This document shows, piece after piece, positions 24,644 through 34,262 of a stretch of 39,963 nt of DNA (its first letter is position 1; every line of letters begins with the position of its first letter). The stretch is taken from positions 1 through 39,963 of the forward strand of contig PANR01000040.1 of NCBI GenBank assembly GCA_002707695.1. Direction: 5' to 3'. The notes beneath the pieces are model-generated. The model was not told the DNA's origin, did no database searches, and saw nothing but the letters and a program-made list of their open reading frames with translations. This DNA comes from Legionellaceae bacterium (GTDB lineage: Bacteria > Pseudomonadota > Gammaproteobacteria > UBA12402). The translations under genes were made by a program, and so were the position numbers.

Positions 24644-25651
24644 ATGAACAAAAGTGATTTGGATCGACAGGCATGGTTAGAACAACAGCTGGGTGCAAAA
24701 GCCGTGTTACATGCTGTTACAGGTGGTGCGAGTTTTCGACAATTTTTCCGTTTTCAACATCAAGGGAGTACTTATATCCTCATGGATGTCACGCGCGATG
24801 ATCTGGTGGCTTGTCGGCAATATGTCGAATTAACCTCACAGTTCACAGCTATTGGCATACGTGTCCCTAAGGTTTACGCGGCTAACCTTGATGACGGTTG
24901 GGTGTGGATGGAGGATGTTGGCGATGCTCGATTGGATACCGTGCTTAGCCCAGAAAACGCCGATGAGATTTATCAAAAATTGATGGGCGTCATTGCAACT
25001 TTACAGCGTGCAGAGCTTAAGTTGCCCATCTTTGGTCGAGAAGCGATGGCGTTTGCGATGCAAGGATTTCAGTCTTGGTTCTTAGAAGAATGGTTGGGGT
25101 TGCATTTTAGTACTGCCGAACAAGCCGTGCTAAATGATGCTTATGATGGCTTGATTGAACAGGCCTTGTCACAAGCCCAACGCCCCATGCATCGTGATTA
25201 TCACTGTCAGAATGTGCTATTATTGCCTGATCGTGAGCTGGCTATTATTGATTTTCAGGATGCCAAAATAGGGCCGGTTACTTATGATTTAGCATCTTGC
25301 TTGCGAGATTGCTATATTGATTGGCCTGAGCAGCAGGTGCGAGCATGGATGCAACGACACTACCAGCACCTTTGTGATGATCAAATTATTCGCAATATTT
25401 CATTGGATCACTTTACGCAATGGTTTGACTGGATGGGCATAGAGCGCCATCTCAAGGCGTGTTTTACCTTCATTCGCAAAAAGCTGAGGGATAACGACAC
25501 ACACTATATGCAATATATTCCGAGAACGCTCAATTACATCGAGCAAGTTTCAGCCAACTACCGCGAGCTTAGTGCTTTTCATGAGCTGCTAGTTGCGAGC
25601 ATTTTGCCTCAAGTGGCGCGCAAAGGAGTGATGTTATGCGAAAGGCCATGA
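24644..25651 (+). CDS. amgK: N-acetylmuramate/N-acetylglucosamine kinase AmgK
   Basis: AmgK phosphorylates the anomeric carbon of MurNAc in the cell-wall recycling route that bypasses de novo UDP-MurNAc synthesis. The 335-residue protein has an aminoglycoside-phosphotransferase fold. The catalytic loop HRDYHCQN is at about 183-190 and the metal-binding IIDFQDAKIGP at 201-211. I prefer ATG 24644, which has AAGGG upstream, over ATG 24623. It overlaps murU by 16 bases. The lptD / amgK-murU arrangement is the one known from Pseudomonas and relatives. Confidence 0.93.
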   Translation: MNKSDLDRQAWLEQQLGAKAVLHAVTGGASFRQFFRFQHQGSTYILMDVTRDDLVACRQYVELTSQFTAIGIRVPKVYAANLDDGWVWMEDVGDARLDTVLSPENADEIYQKLMGVIATLQRAELKLPIFGREAMAFAMQGFQSWFLEEWLGLHFSTAEQAVLNDAYDGLIEQALSQAQRPMHRDYHCQNVLLLPDRELAIIDFQDAKIGPVTYDLASCLRDCYIDWPEQQVRAWMQRHYQHLCDDQIIRNISLDHFTQWFDWMGIERHLKACFTFIRKKLRDNDTHYMQYIPRTLNYIEQVSANYRELSAFHELLVASILPQVARKGVMLCERP

Positions 25652-26319
25652 TACTTGCCGCTGGCTATGGCAAGCGAATGCGTGAGCTCACACAGCATGT
25701 GCCCAAGCCGCTGCTACCCGCCGATAATCAGTTGCTGATAGAGCATAGCCTGTTGCGCTTGGCGAAGGCGGGGTTCCAGGAGGTTGTGATTAACATCAGC
25801 TACTTGGCTGATCAATTTGAGCGTAAGCTGGGTGATGGGTCACGTTATAATGTTGCAATTCAATATTCTCGAGAAGAGAAACCGCTCGGTTGGGGTGGCG
25901 GCATTGCGCGCGCATTGCCTCTCTTGGGCTCAGAGCCTTTTTTAGCGATTAGCGGTGATCTATGGACTGATTATCCATTCGATCAGCTGAGGAATATGTC
26001 TCTAAAAGCTTTGGCGCATTTAGTGCTTGTGCATGAATCTGATTTTTCGCCTGATTATCATCTGACACAAGAAGGTTATATTACGCAAACCTCACCGGCT
26101 CATACCTATGCGGGCATTGGTCTTTTTCATCCTGACTTGTTTCGTTCATTATCGCTTGGTGAGCATGGATTTGCTGAAATTATGAATCCGGTGATTAAAA
26201 ATCATCAAGTTTCAGGCGAAATTTTTGATGGCTCGTGGTTTAATGTAGGAACACCAGAGTGTTTAACGGGTTTGCGTCAATGGCTAGGATCAACTTCAGG
26301 CAACCATGAAAAGAGTTAA
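25636..26319 (+). CDS. murU: N-acetylmuramate-1-phosphate uridylyltransferase MurU
   Basis: MurU uses UTP to turn MurNAc-1-phosphate, made by AmgK, into UDP-MurNAc. The 227-residue nucleotidyltransferase starts with the signature MILAAGYGKRMRELT, followed by PKPLLP (catalytic Lys24). GWGGGIARALP and ISGDLWTDYPF supply the substrate- and metal-binding residues. It overlaps amgK by 16 bases and the following FadL-like gene by 14 bases, so the three are translationally linked. Confidence 0.93.
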   Translation: MRKAMILAAGYGKRMRELTQHVPKPLLPADNQLLIEHSLLRLAKAGFQEVVINISYLADQFERKLGDGSRYNVAIQYSREEKPLGWGGGIARALPLLGSEPFLAISGDLWTDYPFDQLRNMSLKALAHLVLVHESDFSPDYHLTQEGYITQTSPAHTYAGIGLFHPDLFRSLSLGEHGFAEIMNPVIKNHQVSGEIFDGSWFNVGTPECLTGLRQWLGSTSGNHEKS

Positions 26320-27565
26320 AAATTACACAATCTTTGGCGTAGTGTTAGGCTGTGGTATGGCTGCATCAGCCGCAGCGGGCACATTACAGAGTTTGCCTCA
26401 AAGCGCTGCTAGTCTGGGTGTGGCTTTAGCAGGTAGTGCTGCCAGTGCGCAAAATGCCGATACGAGTTATTACAACCCCGCGGGCTCACCCTGGATACAG
26501 CATCAAGATGCTGGTTTTTCACTTAATACGAACGTCAGTGATAATCGTTTTTCAGGCAACGAGCAAATTTCACCAACTATCAGTGGATTTAGCTCATCAG
26601 GGCGTTCACAAGGTGGTGCAATGCAATACTTGCCCGCTTTATTTTACACCGCACCGTTAAGTACAAAATGGGGTGTAGGGTTTAGTGTCACATCACCCTA
26701 CCAGGCAAGACTCGAATACGGCGATGGCGCTTTTACGCGTTATAGTTTGTCGACATTTCATTTGGATACTACGGACATTAGCCCTTCTGTGGGTTATCGT
26801 TTTATAAAAAGCTTGGCAGTCGGTTTCGGTGTTGATGTTGAGTATGCCAATCTTGATTTTGATCAAGTGAGCACAACAACCAGTGTTGCAAATAATGCTG
26901 CGGGTGAAAGCAGTGCAGCCGGTTGGGGTTGGGGTTTCAATAGTGGTCTTATTTGGCAGCCAACCAACACAACACGCGTCGGTCTTGACTATCATTCCCG
27001 AATTTATCACCACATGAGTGGTGATAGTGTTGGTTCAGGGTTACCGAGTTCTCGTTTGCATGTGGGGTTAACCACGCCTTCACAATACATATTCAGCGTG
27101 TACCAACATATTAAAACAAATTGGGACGTGTTGGGCACGGCAGCATATACACGTTGGTCGAGCATGGTGAGTTTGCATCTGCAAGGATTAACGACACAGC
27201 CTGGTATTCGAGGTCAACACGTGTTTAAGAATTTGCGAGATAGTTGGTATTATTCCGGTGCTGTGCGATACCGTTTTTCTAAAGGGTTGTTGGCAAAAAC
27301 AGCGATAGGTTACCAACAAGCTGCCGTGAGAGATAACCGTCAGACTATACTCGCGCCCAATGTGTCACATGTTATTTTTGCGCTGGGCGCGAACTATGCG
27401 ATGACAAACACGCTCAATGTTGATGTAGGTTACAGTCATTATTTTCAACACGATCAAAAAGCCAATGCTGCACACAGCACGCCGACAGGGACGATCAACG
27501 ACAACGGCACATTTACCGAAGCGCAAGATTTATTTGGCGTGCAGTTGAATTGGTTGATGACGTAA
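26306..27565 (+). CDS. FadL/OMPP1/TodX-family outer membrane transporter
   Basis: The 419-residue protein has a signal peptide (about 1-24, ending SAAAGT), the N-terminal hatch with ADTSYYNPAGSPW, and a barrel ending in an aromatic/hydrophobic strand (FGVQLNWLMT). Members of the family pass long-chain fatty acids or hydrophobic compounds across the outer membrane; the substrate here is unknown. Coupling to murU by overlap is likely fortuitous packing. It converges on an outer-membrane barrel gene with a 12-base gap. Confidence 0.9.
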   Translation: MKRVKNYTIFGVVLGCGMAASAAAGTLQSLPQSAASLGVALAGSAASAQNADTSYYNPAGSPWIQHQDAGFSLNTNVSDNRFSGNEQISPTISGFSSSGRSQGGAMQYLPALFYTAPLSTKWGVGFSVTSPYQARLEYGDGAFTRYSLSTFHLDTTDISPSVGYRFIKSLAVGFGVDVEYANLDFDQVSTTTSVANNAAGESSAAGWGWGFNSGLIWQPTNTTRVGLDYHSRIYHHMSGDSVGSGLPSSRLHVGLTTPSQYIFSVYQHIKTNWDVLGTAAYTRWSSMVSLHLQGLTTQPGIRGQHVFKNLRDSWYYSGAVRYRFSKGLLAKTAIGYQQAAVRDNRQTILAPNVSHVIFALGANYAMTNTLNVDVGYSHYFQHDQKANAAHSTPTGTINDNGTFTEAQDLFGVQLNWLMT

Positions 27566-27577
27566 GTTGGTTTTGTA

Positions 27578-28294
27578 TCAAAAGATCACACTAAGCCCCA
27601 CATTAAATAAATTATTATCGTAAATCGTTCTCACGCGTTGCCTTACACCACTGCCGTTGCTTTCTACCGTTGAGGTGAAGGTCATTGCAGGTGTTCTGAG
27701 GTAGTGGTAGCTAGCGGCGATGCGAAAGTGAGATGTGAACTGATAGCCGATGCCAAGAATCCCTTGATAAGCAAAAGCAGTTTTGCGGTCGTCAAAATTG
27801 GTTTGGATGCCATTTGCTTTGATGCTGTTGTAATCAATGCTCACGCCACCTGCGCCAACTCCAAAAAAGGGCACGATGCCGGTGTTGGTGTTGAAATCAA
27901 AGTAGAGGTTGAGCAAACCTGTCCACACATTAACATTGCCGCTCGCGTTGCTTGTGCTGACTTGACTACTATTTTTCAGTTGATCGACATTGTTGCGTAG
28001 GTAGCCCACAGCGCCTTCTAATCGCCAGTTCATGTATTTATAACCAATGGCAACGTTGCTGTTCCATCCCCATTTATATTGTGCTTTGTTCCAGGTTTGC
28101 AGGCTTCTGTCGGTGAAGCGCTGCTCAGGCTTATAGTTTGCGCCACCAGCTACAGCAACAAGCCACCCGTTTGCCCCCGTGTTATTGTTCACGTCATTGA
28201 GAAAACTATTGGGGTCGCCATAGTCTGCCATGGCAGAACATGCGGTTGTCAGTAACGCAACGGTTAATATGGGGGCTATAATATTTTTCATCAT
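27578..28294 (-). CDS. Small outer-membrane beta-barrel protein (paralogue A)
   Basis: The 238-residue protein has a signal peptide (cut after AMA, about residue 23) and alternating strands of an eight-strand OmpA/opacity-type barrel: NVAIGYKYMNWRLEGAVGYL, IVPFFGVGAGGVSIDY, FAYQGILGIGYQFT. It ends with a terminal phenylalanine (LFNVGLSVIF), as expected for BAM recognition. ATG 28294 or 28291 follows AAAGGA. It parallels the upstream barrel along its length and is separated from it by a terminator, so the two can be expressed independently. Function is unknown. Confidence 0.85.
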   Translation of the reverse strand: MMKNIIAPILTVALLTTACSAMADYGDPNSFLNDVNNNTGANGWLVAVAGGANYKPEQRFTDRSLQTWNKAQYKWGWNSNVAIGYKYMNWRLEGAVGYLRNNVDQLKNSSQVSTSNASGNVNVWTGLLNLYFDFNTNTGIVPFFGVGAGGVSIDYNSIKANGIQTNFDDRKTAFAYQGILGIGYQFTSHFRIAASYHYLRTPAMTFTSTVESNGSGVRQRVRTIYDNNLFNVGLSVIF

Positions 28295-28354
28295 TTTTCC
28301 TTTGCAGTATGGCTTCTCGACACCTGATGTTTATATCATAGCCTTAGTTTCGTG

Positions 28355-28388
28355 CAAAAAAAAGCCCCGCATCACAGGGCTTTTTTAG
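28355..28388 (-). terminator. Terminator between the two barrel genes
   Basis: On the minus strand, an A-run and GCCC pair with GGGC and a T-run across an 8-9 base loop (28355-28388). It lies directly after the stop of the 28400 gene and may work in both directions. Confidence 0.85.
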
Positions 28389-28399
28389 ATTGGTTAGTA

Positions 28400-29095
28400 T
28401 TAGCCTTTGAACATATAACTAATACCCAGGTTAATTAAGTGAGCCTGGAAGTTATCGCTGACATTTGTCGACGTGTTATTACTAACAGATAACTTAAATG
28501 TGCCTGAGGTTGTGGCTAAATAGTGGTAATCAAGATTGGCACGCAAGTTAGGTGTGAATTGATACGCTAAACCAAGAATACCTTGGTAAGCAAACACATT
28601 GTCTGTGCCTTTAAGATTAACGCCACTAGTTCTGATTCGGCTATTAAGATCAACATAAGCACCACCAAGACCTAAGCCAACGTAAGGTACAAAGTTGGTT
28701 GTGGTGTTAATATCGTAATAACCATTAAGCAGGTAAGGGACAATTTGCACGTAACCGTTAGCATTATGGCTAGTGTTGTTCGCGCCAGCACCACTGACTT
28801 TTACGCTATCAACGTTGTTATGTAGGTAACCTACGCTGACATCGGCACGCCAGTTATTGTAGCGGTAACCAAAGGCAAGTAGTCCGTTATAGCCCCAGCT
28901 ATAATCAGTGTCTGCCTTAACACCACTTCTGCTGAAAACAGTGTCAGGCACATAGTTCGTACCGACCGATGCACTCACATAAGGTTCGTTACCCGTTGTT
29001 GGGCTGTTGTTGGCTGACATCCCACCATCAGCAAGCGCATACCCGGCAGCTAACAATCCAGTGGTTGCTACTGCTGATATGATCAATTTTTTCAT
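28400..29095 (-). CDS. Small outer-membrane beta-barrel protein (paralogue B)
   Basis: I start at ATG 29095, six bases after AAGGAG (29107-29102), which gives a 231-residue protein with a good signal peptide (MKKLIISAVATTGLLAAGYA, then LADG). Barrel strands parallel paralogue A: LLAFGYRYNNWRADVSVGYL, FVPYVGLGLGGAYVDL, FAYQGILGLAYQFT. The end is LINLGISYMFKG, so the last aromatic is two residues from the terminus. Tandem duplication followed by divergence is the likely origin. Its role may be surface exposure or adhesion, but this cannot be told from sequence. Confidence 0.85.
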   Translation of the reverse strand: MKKLIISAVATTGLLAAGYALADGGMSANNSPTTGNEPYVSASVGTNYVPDTVFSRSGVKADTDYSWGYNGLLAFGYRYNNWRADVSVGYLHNNVDSVKVSGAGANNTSHNANGYVQIVPYLLNGYYDINTTTNFVPYVGLGLGGAYVDLNSRIRTSGVNLKGTDNVFAYQGILGLAYQFTPNLRANLDYHYLATTSGTFKLSVSNNTSTNVSDNFQAHLINLGISYMFKG

Positions 29096-29256
29096 ATTCA
29101 TCTCCTTTGAGAAAAAAGTTTTCACCTATCAGCTTAGTCTAAATCTTTGAAAAAGCAAGCAAATCGACCAAAAAACGACCTGTTTTGAACGAAAAATGGA
29201 TATTTGCTCTGGCTGTCGGTATGATGCAGCATCTATCAAGACGCTTCAAAAATTAC

Positions 29257-29311
<55 letters not shown>

Positions 29312-29333
<22 letters not shown>

Positions 29334-30691
29334 TTGAGTAACCGATAAATTTGGCCGATCAAATAGAATGGCAGCGAGATTAAGCCATATTCCACAGGGT
29401 GGCCGCTTGTGGTTTTGGTTTTAATTCGGGTTTCATTAGCATTTCCCGCATAAATTCGAATAGCCTTTTTCCATTGTGGTTTTTCATAAAAAAATTGGTG
29501 TAAGGAGCGTAGTTTTCCTTCACTGCCCGCCTTTACTTCAACAGGGACAAGTTGATGATTGTTCTGTATAAGATAATCAATCTCAGCACTGGCACTTTGT
29601 GCTTCACGATTCCAGTAATAAAGTTTGGGTTCCACATAAAATGGTGCAAGTAATCGAAGGAGTTGTCCGGCCACTTGCTCGGCTAAAGCTCCTTTGTTAA
29701 TTAACATGATCTCATCAATTGTGCGAAATTGATAAAGCCTGAGGTCTAAGAGGGTTGATGCCAATCCAACATCAATCAGTATCATTTTAAATGTTTTGGG
29801 ATTGGTTTCGGCGCCCAAAGGAATGCCGTTGGCATTGGTGCATTGAACAATGTGACACAATTTTGCCTTTGATAATAGGCGAACAGCCTGTTTAATGCTC
29901 GCGTGCCTTGCGGTGGGGCTAATTTGATTGTACTTCACTTTTTTTGTCATAAGTGTAGGCGTGGCATTGAGCACATCTTCGAGGTAGTCAATTGACAACT
30001 TTCCGGCATATTTTGAAAAGTCATCTTTGTAGGTATTGATTAGGTCATGATGAGTTTCAGCTAGGCTTTCTAATGAGTTAGTACGCACCCAACTGGAAAC
30101 TGCTTCTGGCATTCCACCGACGGTTAGGTACTCCTTGAAAAGATGATTAGCCTTTTGATGTAACGCTTCATTAAATGGGCTCTCCAGAGTTAAGTTTTCA
30201 ATACCGGCTAACAGATGCATTTCCCCTTTTGCTAAAAGAAACTCTTCAAAATCTAAGGGCTCAATAAACATATAACTTATTCGGCCAACAGGCATGCTGA
30301 ATTCATATTTTTCTAGCGCAAACTCGAGTAATGAACCTGCTGCCATCACGGGAAGTTCTGGCAGCGTCTCGTAAAACCAACGTAATTTGGCAAGCAATTC
30401 AGGGGTTGCTTGAATTTCATCTAAAAATAAAATGGTGTTGTCTGGGTTAATCGAGACATTTAGCGCGCTTTCTAGGTTTAGCAAAATAGCGGCAGGGTCA
30501 TTGCTTTCAAAATGAACGGCAAGTTGTCGCTGGTTTTCCAAATTGAGCTCAACTAATTGTTTGCCCGTCTGCTCTGAGAGGGCTCTGACTAACCATGTTT
30601 TGCCAACTTGTCTTGCACCCCTCAATATCAAAGGTTTTCGTGTGTCTGAATTAAGCCAAGTTTTTAGGTTGTCTAATGCTTTTCGGTGCAT
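29312..30691 (-). CDS. AAA-type ATPase with DUF4143 / nuclease-like C-terminus (copy 3)
   Basis: The 459-residue DUF4143-family ATPase has Walker A GARQVGKTW at 25-33 and Walker B ILFLDE at 87-92. A sensor-like MAAGSLLEFAL and a winged-helix-like stretch (YNQISPTARHASIKQAVRLL) follow. The C-terminal nuclease-like motif reads SAEIDYLI and VEVK. It is longer than copies 1 and 2 and of a different subgroup, so it is not a recent duplicate. ATG 30691 follows GAGAGGGG (30702-30695). The last residues (NGAPETI and the stop) are read from the antisense of the tRNA-Arg 3' half. Confidence 0.9.
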
Positions 30692-30708
30692 GCGCCCCTC
30701 TCATAAAG

Positions 30709-30736
30709 TGTTAATATTAGCATGTATATTTTAACA
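30709..30736 (-). promoter_or_regulatory. Imperfect palindrome upstream of ATPase copy 3
   Basis: TGTTAATATT (30709-30718) and ATATTTTAACA (30726-30736) form an imperfect inverted repeat. On the minus strand its right half includes TGCTAATAT, a candidate extended -10. It resembles in position, not in sequence, the repeats before copies 1 and 2. The remainder of 30692-30936 is AT-rich with no gene seen. Confidence 0.4.
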
Positions 30737-30936
30737 TAAACTGTAAAAAAATAAAGGTATATTTGGTTGCGAAAGGTATTTTTTTTGAATATAGATTTAA
30801 AATCAGAGGGTTATATATTGGCTCAAAAAAGCTCTTACAGGATAAATACCATGACTCTAGCCGTTGTTATTTTTGGCTTCCACACCTATAATCACGACTC
30901 TTCCATTTCTTGTGAACACATTTCCCTGGAGTTTTT

Positions 30937-32430
30937 ATGTCATTTGCTATTTTGCAGAGCCGCGCACGCGTGGGCATTGCTGCGCCGTCTGTTACTGTTG
31001 AAGTCCATATTTCTGGTGGATTGCCAAAAATATCGATTGTTGGGTTGCCAGAAACTGCAGTTAAAGAAAGTAAAGATCGTGTGCGTAGTGCTTTGCTTAA
31101 CATGAATTTTGATTTCCCAGCCATGCGAGTCACCATTAATTTAGCGCCAGCTGATTTACCTAAAGAGGGCGGACGATTTGATTTACCTATTGCATTAGGT
31201 ATTTTATCAGCGACAGGTCAGCTTCCCCCAAACGTTTTTGATGAATATGAGTTTGGTGGTGAGTTGGCATTATCGGGTGAGCTGAGACCATTTAAGGGAG
31301 CCTTGTCATTTGCGGTGGCAGCGAAAGCAAATAAAAAAATACTGGTGTTGCCTGATGCCAATGCAGAAGAGGCGAGTTTAGTTGAAGGGTTGCAGGTGCT
31401 ATCTGTTAAACATTTTTTAGAGGTGGTGTCGCATTTTTGTGGGCGAGAAAAAATAACACCCTATATTCCGTTGACTAAACCAATTGTTAACATACCAAGC
31501 ATTGATTTATCGCAAGTGCGTGGGCAACCCGCAGCAAAACGTGCCATTGAAATTGCAGCGTGTGGCGGACATAGCATGTTGTTGTCTGGGCCGCCAGGTT
31601 CGGGCAAAACCATGTTGGCTAATTGTTTAAGTGGTTTGTTGCCATTAATGAATGAGCGAGATGCATTGGAATCAGCCATGATTGCATCCATTAGCAGCCA
31701 AGGGTTTCATAGCAAACATTGGCGTGTAAGGGCTTTTCGCTCACCACATCACAGCGCATCAAGCGTAGCATTAGTGGGTGGTGGAAGTCCGCCTCGTCCG
31801 GGTGAGATTTCACTTGCCCATCATGGTGTTTTGTTTATGGATGAATTACCGGAATTCAATCGACATGTGCTAGAAGCGCTGAGAGAACCTTTGGAATCAG
31901 GCGTGATTCGCATTTCGCGGGCAGCCCATCAAGCGGAGTTTCCGGCAAAATTTCAATTGATTGCAGCGATGAACCCTTGCCCTTGTGGATATTTGGGCGA
32001 CAGTCAACGAGCTTGTCGATGCTCGCCGGAACAAGTACAACGTTATCATCATAAAATTTCAGGGCCAATTCTGGATCGAATCGATATGCATTTGCAGGTT
32101 GCACGTGTGCCGCTCAGTTCATTGACGCAGACAGAGCATAAAACAGAAAACAGTCAAATGGTTTCAGCACGCGTGTTGCGTGTGCAAGCTCGCCAATATA
32201 ATCGAGCTGGGTGTTTAAATGTCGAGTTAACTGCTGAAAATTTGGATCAATGCTGTTGTCTTAATGATGATGCAAAAACATTGTTGGGCAGAGCGGCCGA
32301 AAAATTTAAATTATCAGCGCGCGCGTATTATCGAGTGCTTAAAGTCGCGTTAACAATTGCAGACATGGCAGATGATGAGATGATAAAACCTGAGCACCTT
32401 GGTGAGGCGCTCAGTTATCGTCAATTATGA
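30937..32430 (+). CDS. comM: ComM / YifB family AAA+ helicase
   Basis: ComM is a hexameric AAA+ protein that helps branch migration during natural transformation. The 497 residues match the family. The N-terminal LonC-like domain reads VEVHISGGLPKISIVGLPE and NLAPADLPKEGGRFDLPIAL. Walker A is GPPGSGKTM and Walker B LFMDELPEF. The Mg-chelatase-like C-terminus includes NPCPCGYLGD and the late ARAYYRVLKVALTIADM. GGAG precedes ATG 30937. It converges on tolC with a 10-base overlap. Presence of comM alone does not show competence. Confidence 0.96.
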   Translation: MSFAILQSRARVGIAAPSVTVEVHISGGLPKISIVGLPETAVKESKDRVRSALLNMNFDFPAMRVTINLAPADLPKEGGRFDLPIALGILSATGQLPPNVFDEYEFGGELALSGELRPFKGALSFAVAAKANKKILVLPDANAEEASLVEGLQVLSVKHFLEVVSHFCGREKITPYIPLTKPIVNIPSIDLSQVRGQPAAKRAIEIAACGGHSMLLSGPPGSGKTMLANCLSGLLPLMNERDALESAMIASISSQGFHSKHWRVRAFRSPHHSASSVALVGGGSPPRPGEISLAHHGVLFMDELPEFNRHVLEALREPLESGVIRISRAAHQAEFPAKFQLIAAMNPCPCGYLGDSQRACRCSPEQVQRYHHKISGPILDRIDMHLQVARVPLSSLTQTEHKTENSQMVSARVLRVQARQYNRAGCLNVELTAENLDQCCCLNDDAKTLLGRAAEKFKLSARAYYRVLKVALTIADMADDEMIKPEHLGEALSYRQL

Positions 32431-33797
32431 TGGGTGGATTTTGCTGGGCGAGCGTGTGTGGTTTGAGGATACCCTAACCACGAATTCATCGCGGCAACAT
32501 CTTTAACGCTCAGTAAACCAGCGGCTTGTTTTAAGCTAATAATGTCATTTAAATATTGAAATCTGCTTTGTGAATAGCTTTTTAGATCCGCATAAAGTTT
32601 TTGTTCAGCCGTTAATACATCCGTCATGTTTTGTGTGCCCACTTTATAGCCTTCAACCGTGCTGTTAACCGAGCTGTGGTCAGCGGCAACGGTATCATAA
32701 GCGGCACGAATTGAGCTAATGTCGTAGTTAATCGCGGCATAAGCAGTTCGGACAGTTTGTACCTCTGTGCGTCGATCAAGATCTAGCGTTGCCTGATCAG
32801 CTTGTTCTTGCGCAATGGCTTGTCTGACTTGTGAAGTGACGTTAAAACCACTGAAAATAGGAACAGATAATTCTAATGTTGCAGAGCGTGCGCGCGTTGC
32901 AGTAGGTGATGATGCACCCGCAAATGGTTTGGTGTCAGTATATTCACCTTCAACATCCAATGTAGGCAAATGCCCGCCCCATTCACTTTTCACCGAGTCT
33001 CTATCAGCCATAACAGTGTACCGATCGGCGGTGACTTTCCAGTTATGTGTCATGGCGCCTTGGATCCACGATTGAACATTTTGGGGGTTTGGGCTGATAA
33101 GTGGGATTGTCTTTTTCAGTGGGGTTAAATCGGTGTCGAGTTTACCCGTAATCACACTCAGTGCTTCAACATCACTATTTAATTGGTTTTCTGCGCTGAT
33201 ATAAGTACCTATGGCACCGTTATATGCCGCTTTTGCTTGATCAACGTCAATAATGGTTTTTGTTCCCACATTAAAGCTTTCTTGCGCTTGATAATATTGT
33301 TCATAAAGTGCTTTTTTCAAGGCTTCATCATATTTTAGATCTTCTTCATCGGAGAGTACTTTTAAATAAGCACTAACCGTGCTGCTCATTAGTGTTTGTT
33401 TCGCAAATGATAGTGTTGCATAAGCTGATTTTGTGGCATTGCGTGCAGAACCTAATGCGAGAAAATCAGTAAAGTTAAAAATTTGTTGCGTCAAGGTTAA
33501 ATCATACTTGCGTGTTTTGCTCGCAATATTGCTCGACGCGGTTGTGCTAGTAGCATCCGTATAAGTTTTTGCCCAGGCTAAACTGCCGGTACCAGTAATT
33601 TGTGGCAAAAGGGCGGCTAAAGCTTGAGGCGATTTCTCTGCTGTCACTTTTGCAGTGCCCACGGCGTTCGCATACGTTTGGTCATTTTGAAGCGCCATTT
33701 GATAGGTGTCTAGTAAGTTCGTCGCATTTGCCGAACTCAAACCCAGCAAGCCCATGCTCAAAACGCCAAAAAAGATACTTTGATTGATTTTCATCAT
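32421..33797 (-). CDS. tolC: TolC-family outer membrane efflux channel
   Basis: The protein forms the trimeric channel used by tripartite efflux pumps and type I secretion. I start it at ATG 33797, with AGGA upstream, giving 458 residues and a signal peptide ending in SSANA. Two OEP repeats are visible, with LLDTYQMALQNDQTYANA at the start of the mature protein and the long helical TRARSATLELSVPIFSGFNV section. The C-terminal half shows TVEGYKVGTQNMTDVLTAEQ. The inner-membrane and adaptor components are not in this window. Confidence 0.93.
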   Translation of the reverse strand: MMKINQSIFFGVLSMGLLGLSSANATNLLDTYQMALQNDQTYANAVGTAKVTAEKSPQALAALLPQITGTGSLAWAKTYTDATSTTASSNIASKTRKYDLTLTQQIFNFTDFLALGSARNATKSAYATLSFAKQTLMSSTVSAYLKVLSDEEDLKYDEALKKALYEQYYQAQESFNVGTKTIIDVDQAKAAYNGAIGTYISAENQLNSDVEALSVITGKLDTDLTPLKKTIPLISPNPQNVQSWIQGAMTHNWKVTADRYTVMADRDSVKSEWGGHLPTLDVEGEYTDTKPFAGASSPTATRARSATLELSVPIFSGFNVTSQVRQAIAQEQADQATLDLDRRTEVQTVRTAYAAINYDISSIRAAYDTVAADHSSVNSTVEGYKVGTQNMTDVLTAEQKLYADLKSYSQSRFQYLNDIISLKQAAGLLSVKDVAAMNSWLGYPQTTHARPAKSTHHN

Positions 33798-33933
33798 GTT
33801 CGTCCTAACCGTATAGATCCTATTTCCATTACATTTATTGCACAATAGTACAATAGTTTCAAACAGTTTGACCAGCGATGAATCATAGTTTTTGCGACTA
33901 ATTGCCAGATTGAGCGCAAATTAATAAACTCGT

Positions 33934-33941
33934 GCTATACT
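33934..33941 (+). promoter_or_regulatory. Extended -10 promoter for the small lipoprotein
   Basis: TGC followed by TATACT (33936-33941) is a good extended -10. ATG 33949 starts 7 bases after it, so the transcript should begin at or one base before the start codon. No ribosome binding site is present. TTGAGC at 33910 is 20 bases upstream, a poor -35 spacing. Confidence 0.5.
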
Positions 33942-33948
33942 TAAGCGC

Positions 33949-34242
33949 ATGAAACGAATTTTATTGACAGGGTTAGTGTGCTCGCTCGCTGCGTGTAGTT
34001 CGACGGTTACTAGGCAATCAACCGTTGGTCGACAACACCATTTGACCAGTGTGTCGAGTGAGAATGGTGAGGCGGTGCGTCGAGCAGTTAACCAAGCCTC
34101 AGACTATTGCGCAAAACGACATGAACAAGTCATTGTGACCGCATTATCGAGCAATTATAAAGCAGTTAATGTGCCTCACCATTATCAGTATCAAACGAGC
34201 ATCACGTTTGTGTGTGGGCCTATTAGACCATCCAATCTATAA
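33949..34242 (+). CDS. Small lipoprotein
   Basis: The 97-residue protein opens with a lipoprotein signal, MKRILLTGLVCSLAAC, with the lipidated cysteine in LAAC. The mature part is short and polar and has two further cysteines (SDYCAKR and FVCGP) that could form a disulfide. The segment EQVIVTALSSNY is reminiscent of small lipoproteins of unknown function. It probably sits in the inner or outer membrane facing the periplasm. It converges on the mutase gene with a 20-base gap. Confidence 0.8.
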   Translation: MKRILLTGLVCSLAACSSTVTRQSTVGRQHHLTSVSSENGEAVRRAVNQASDYCAKRHEQVIVTALSSNYKAVNVPHHYQYQTSITFVCGPIRPSNL

Positions 34243-34262
34243 ATACCTGGAAGTCTAGCGTA

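Noticed and set aside
28226..28294. Lipoprotein signal in barrel paralogue A (LLTTAC)
   Set aside because: The -3 position is not a normal lipobox residue, and a standard cleavage site after AMA follows directly.
30767..31105. 112-residue ORF over the comM start
   Set aside because: Overlaps conserved comM codons in another frame, with no ribosome site or recognisable features.
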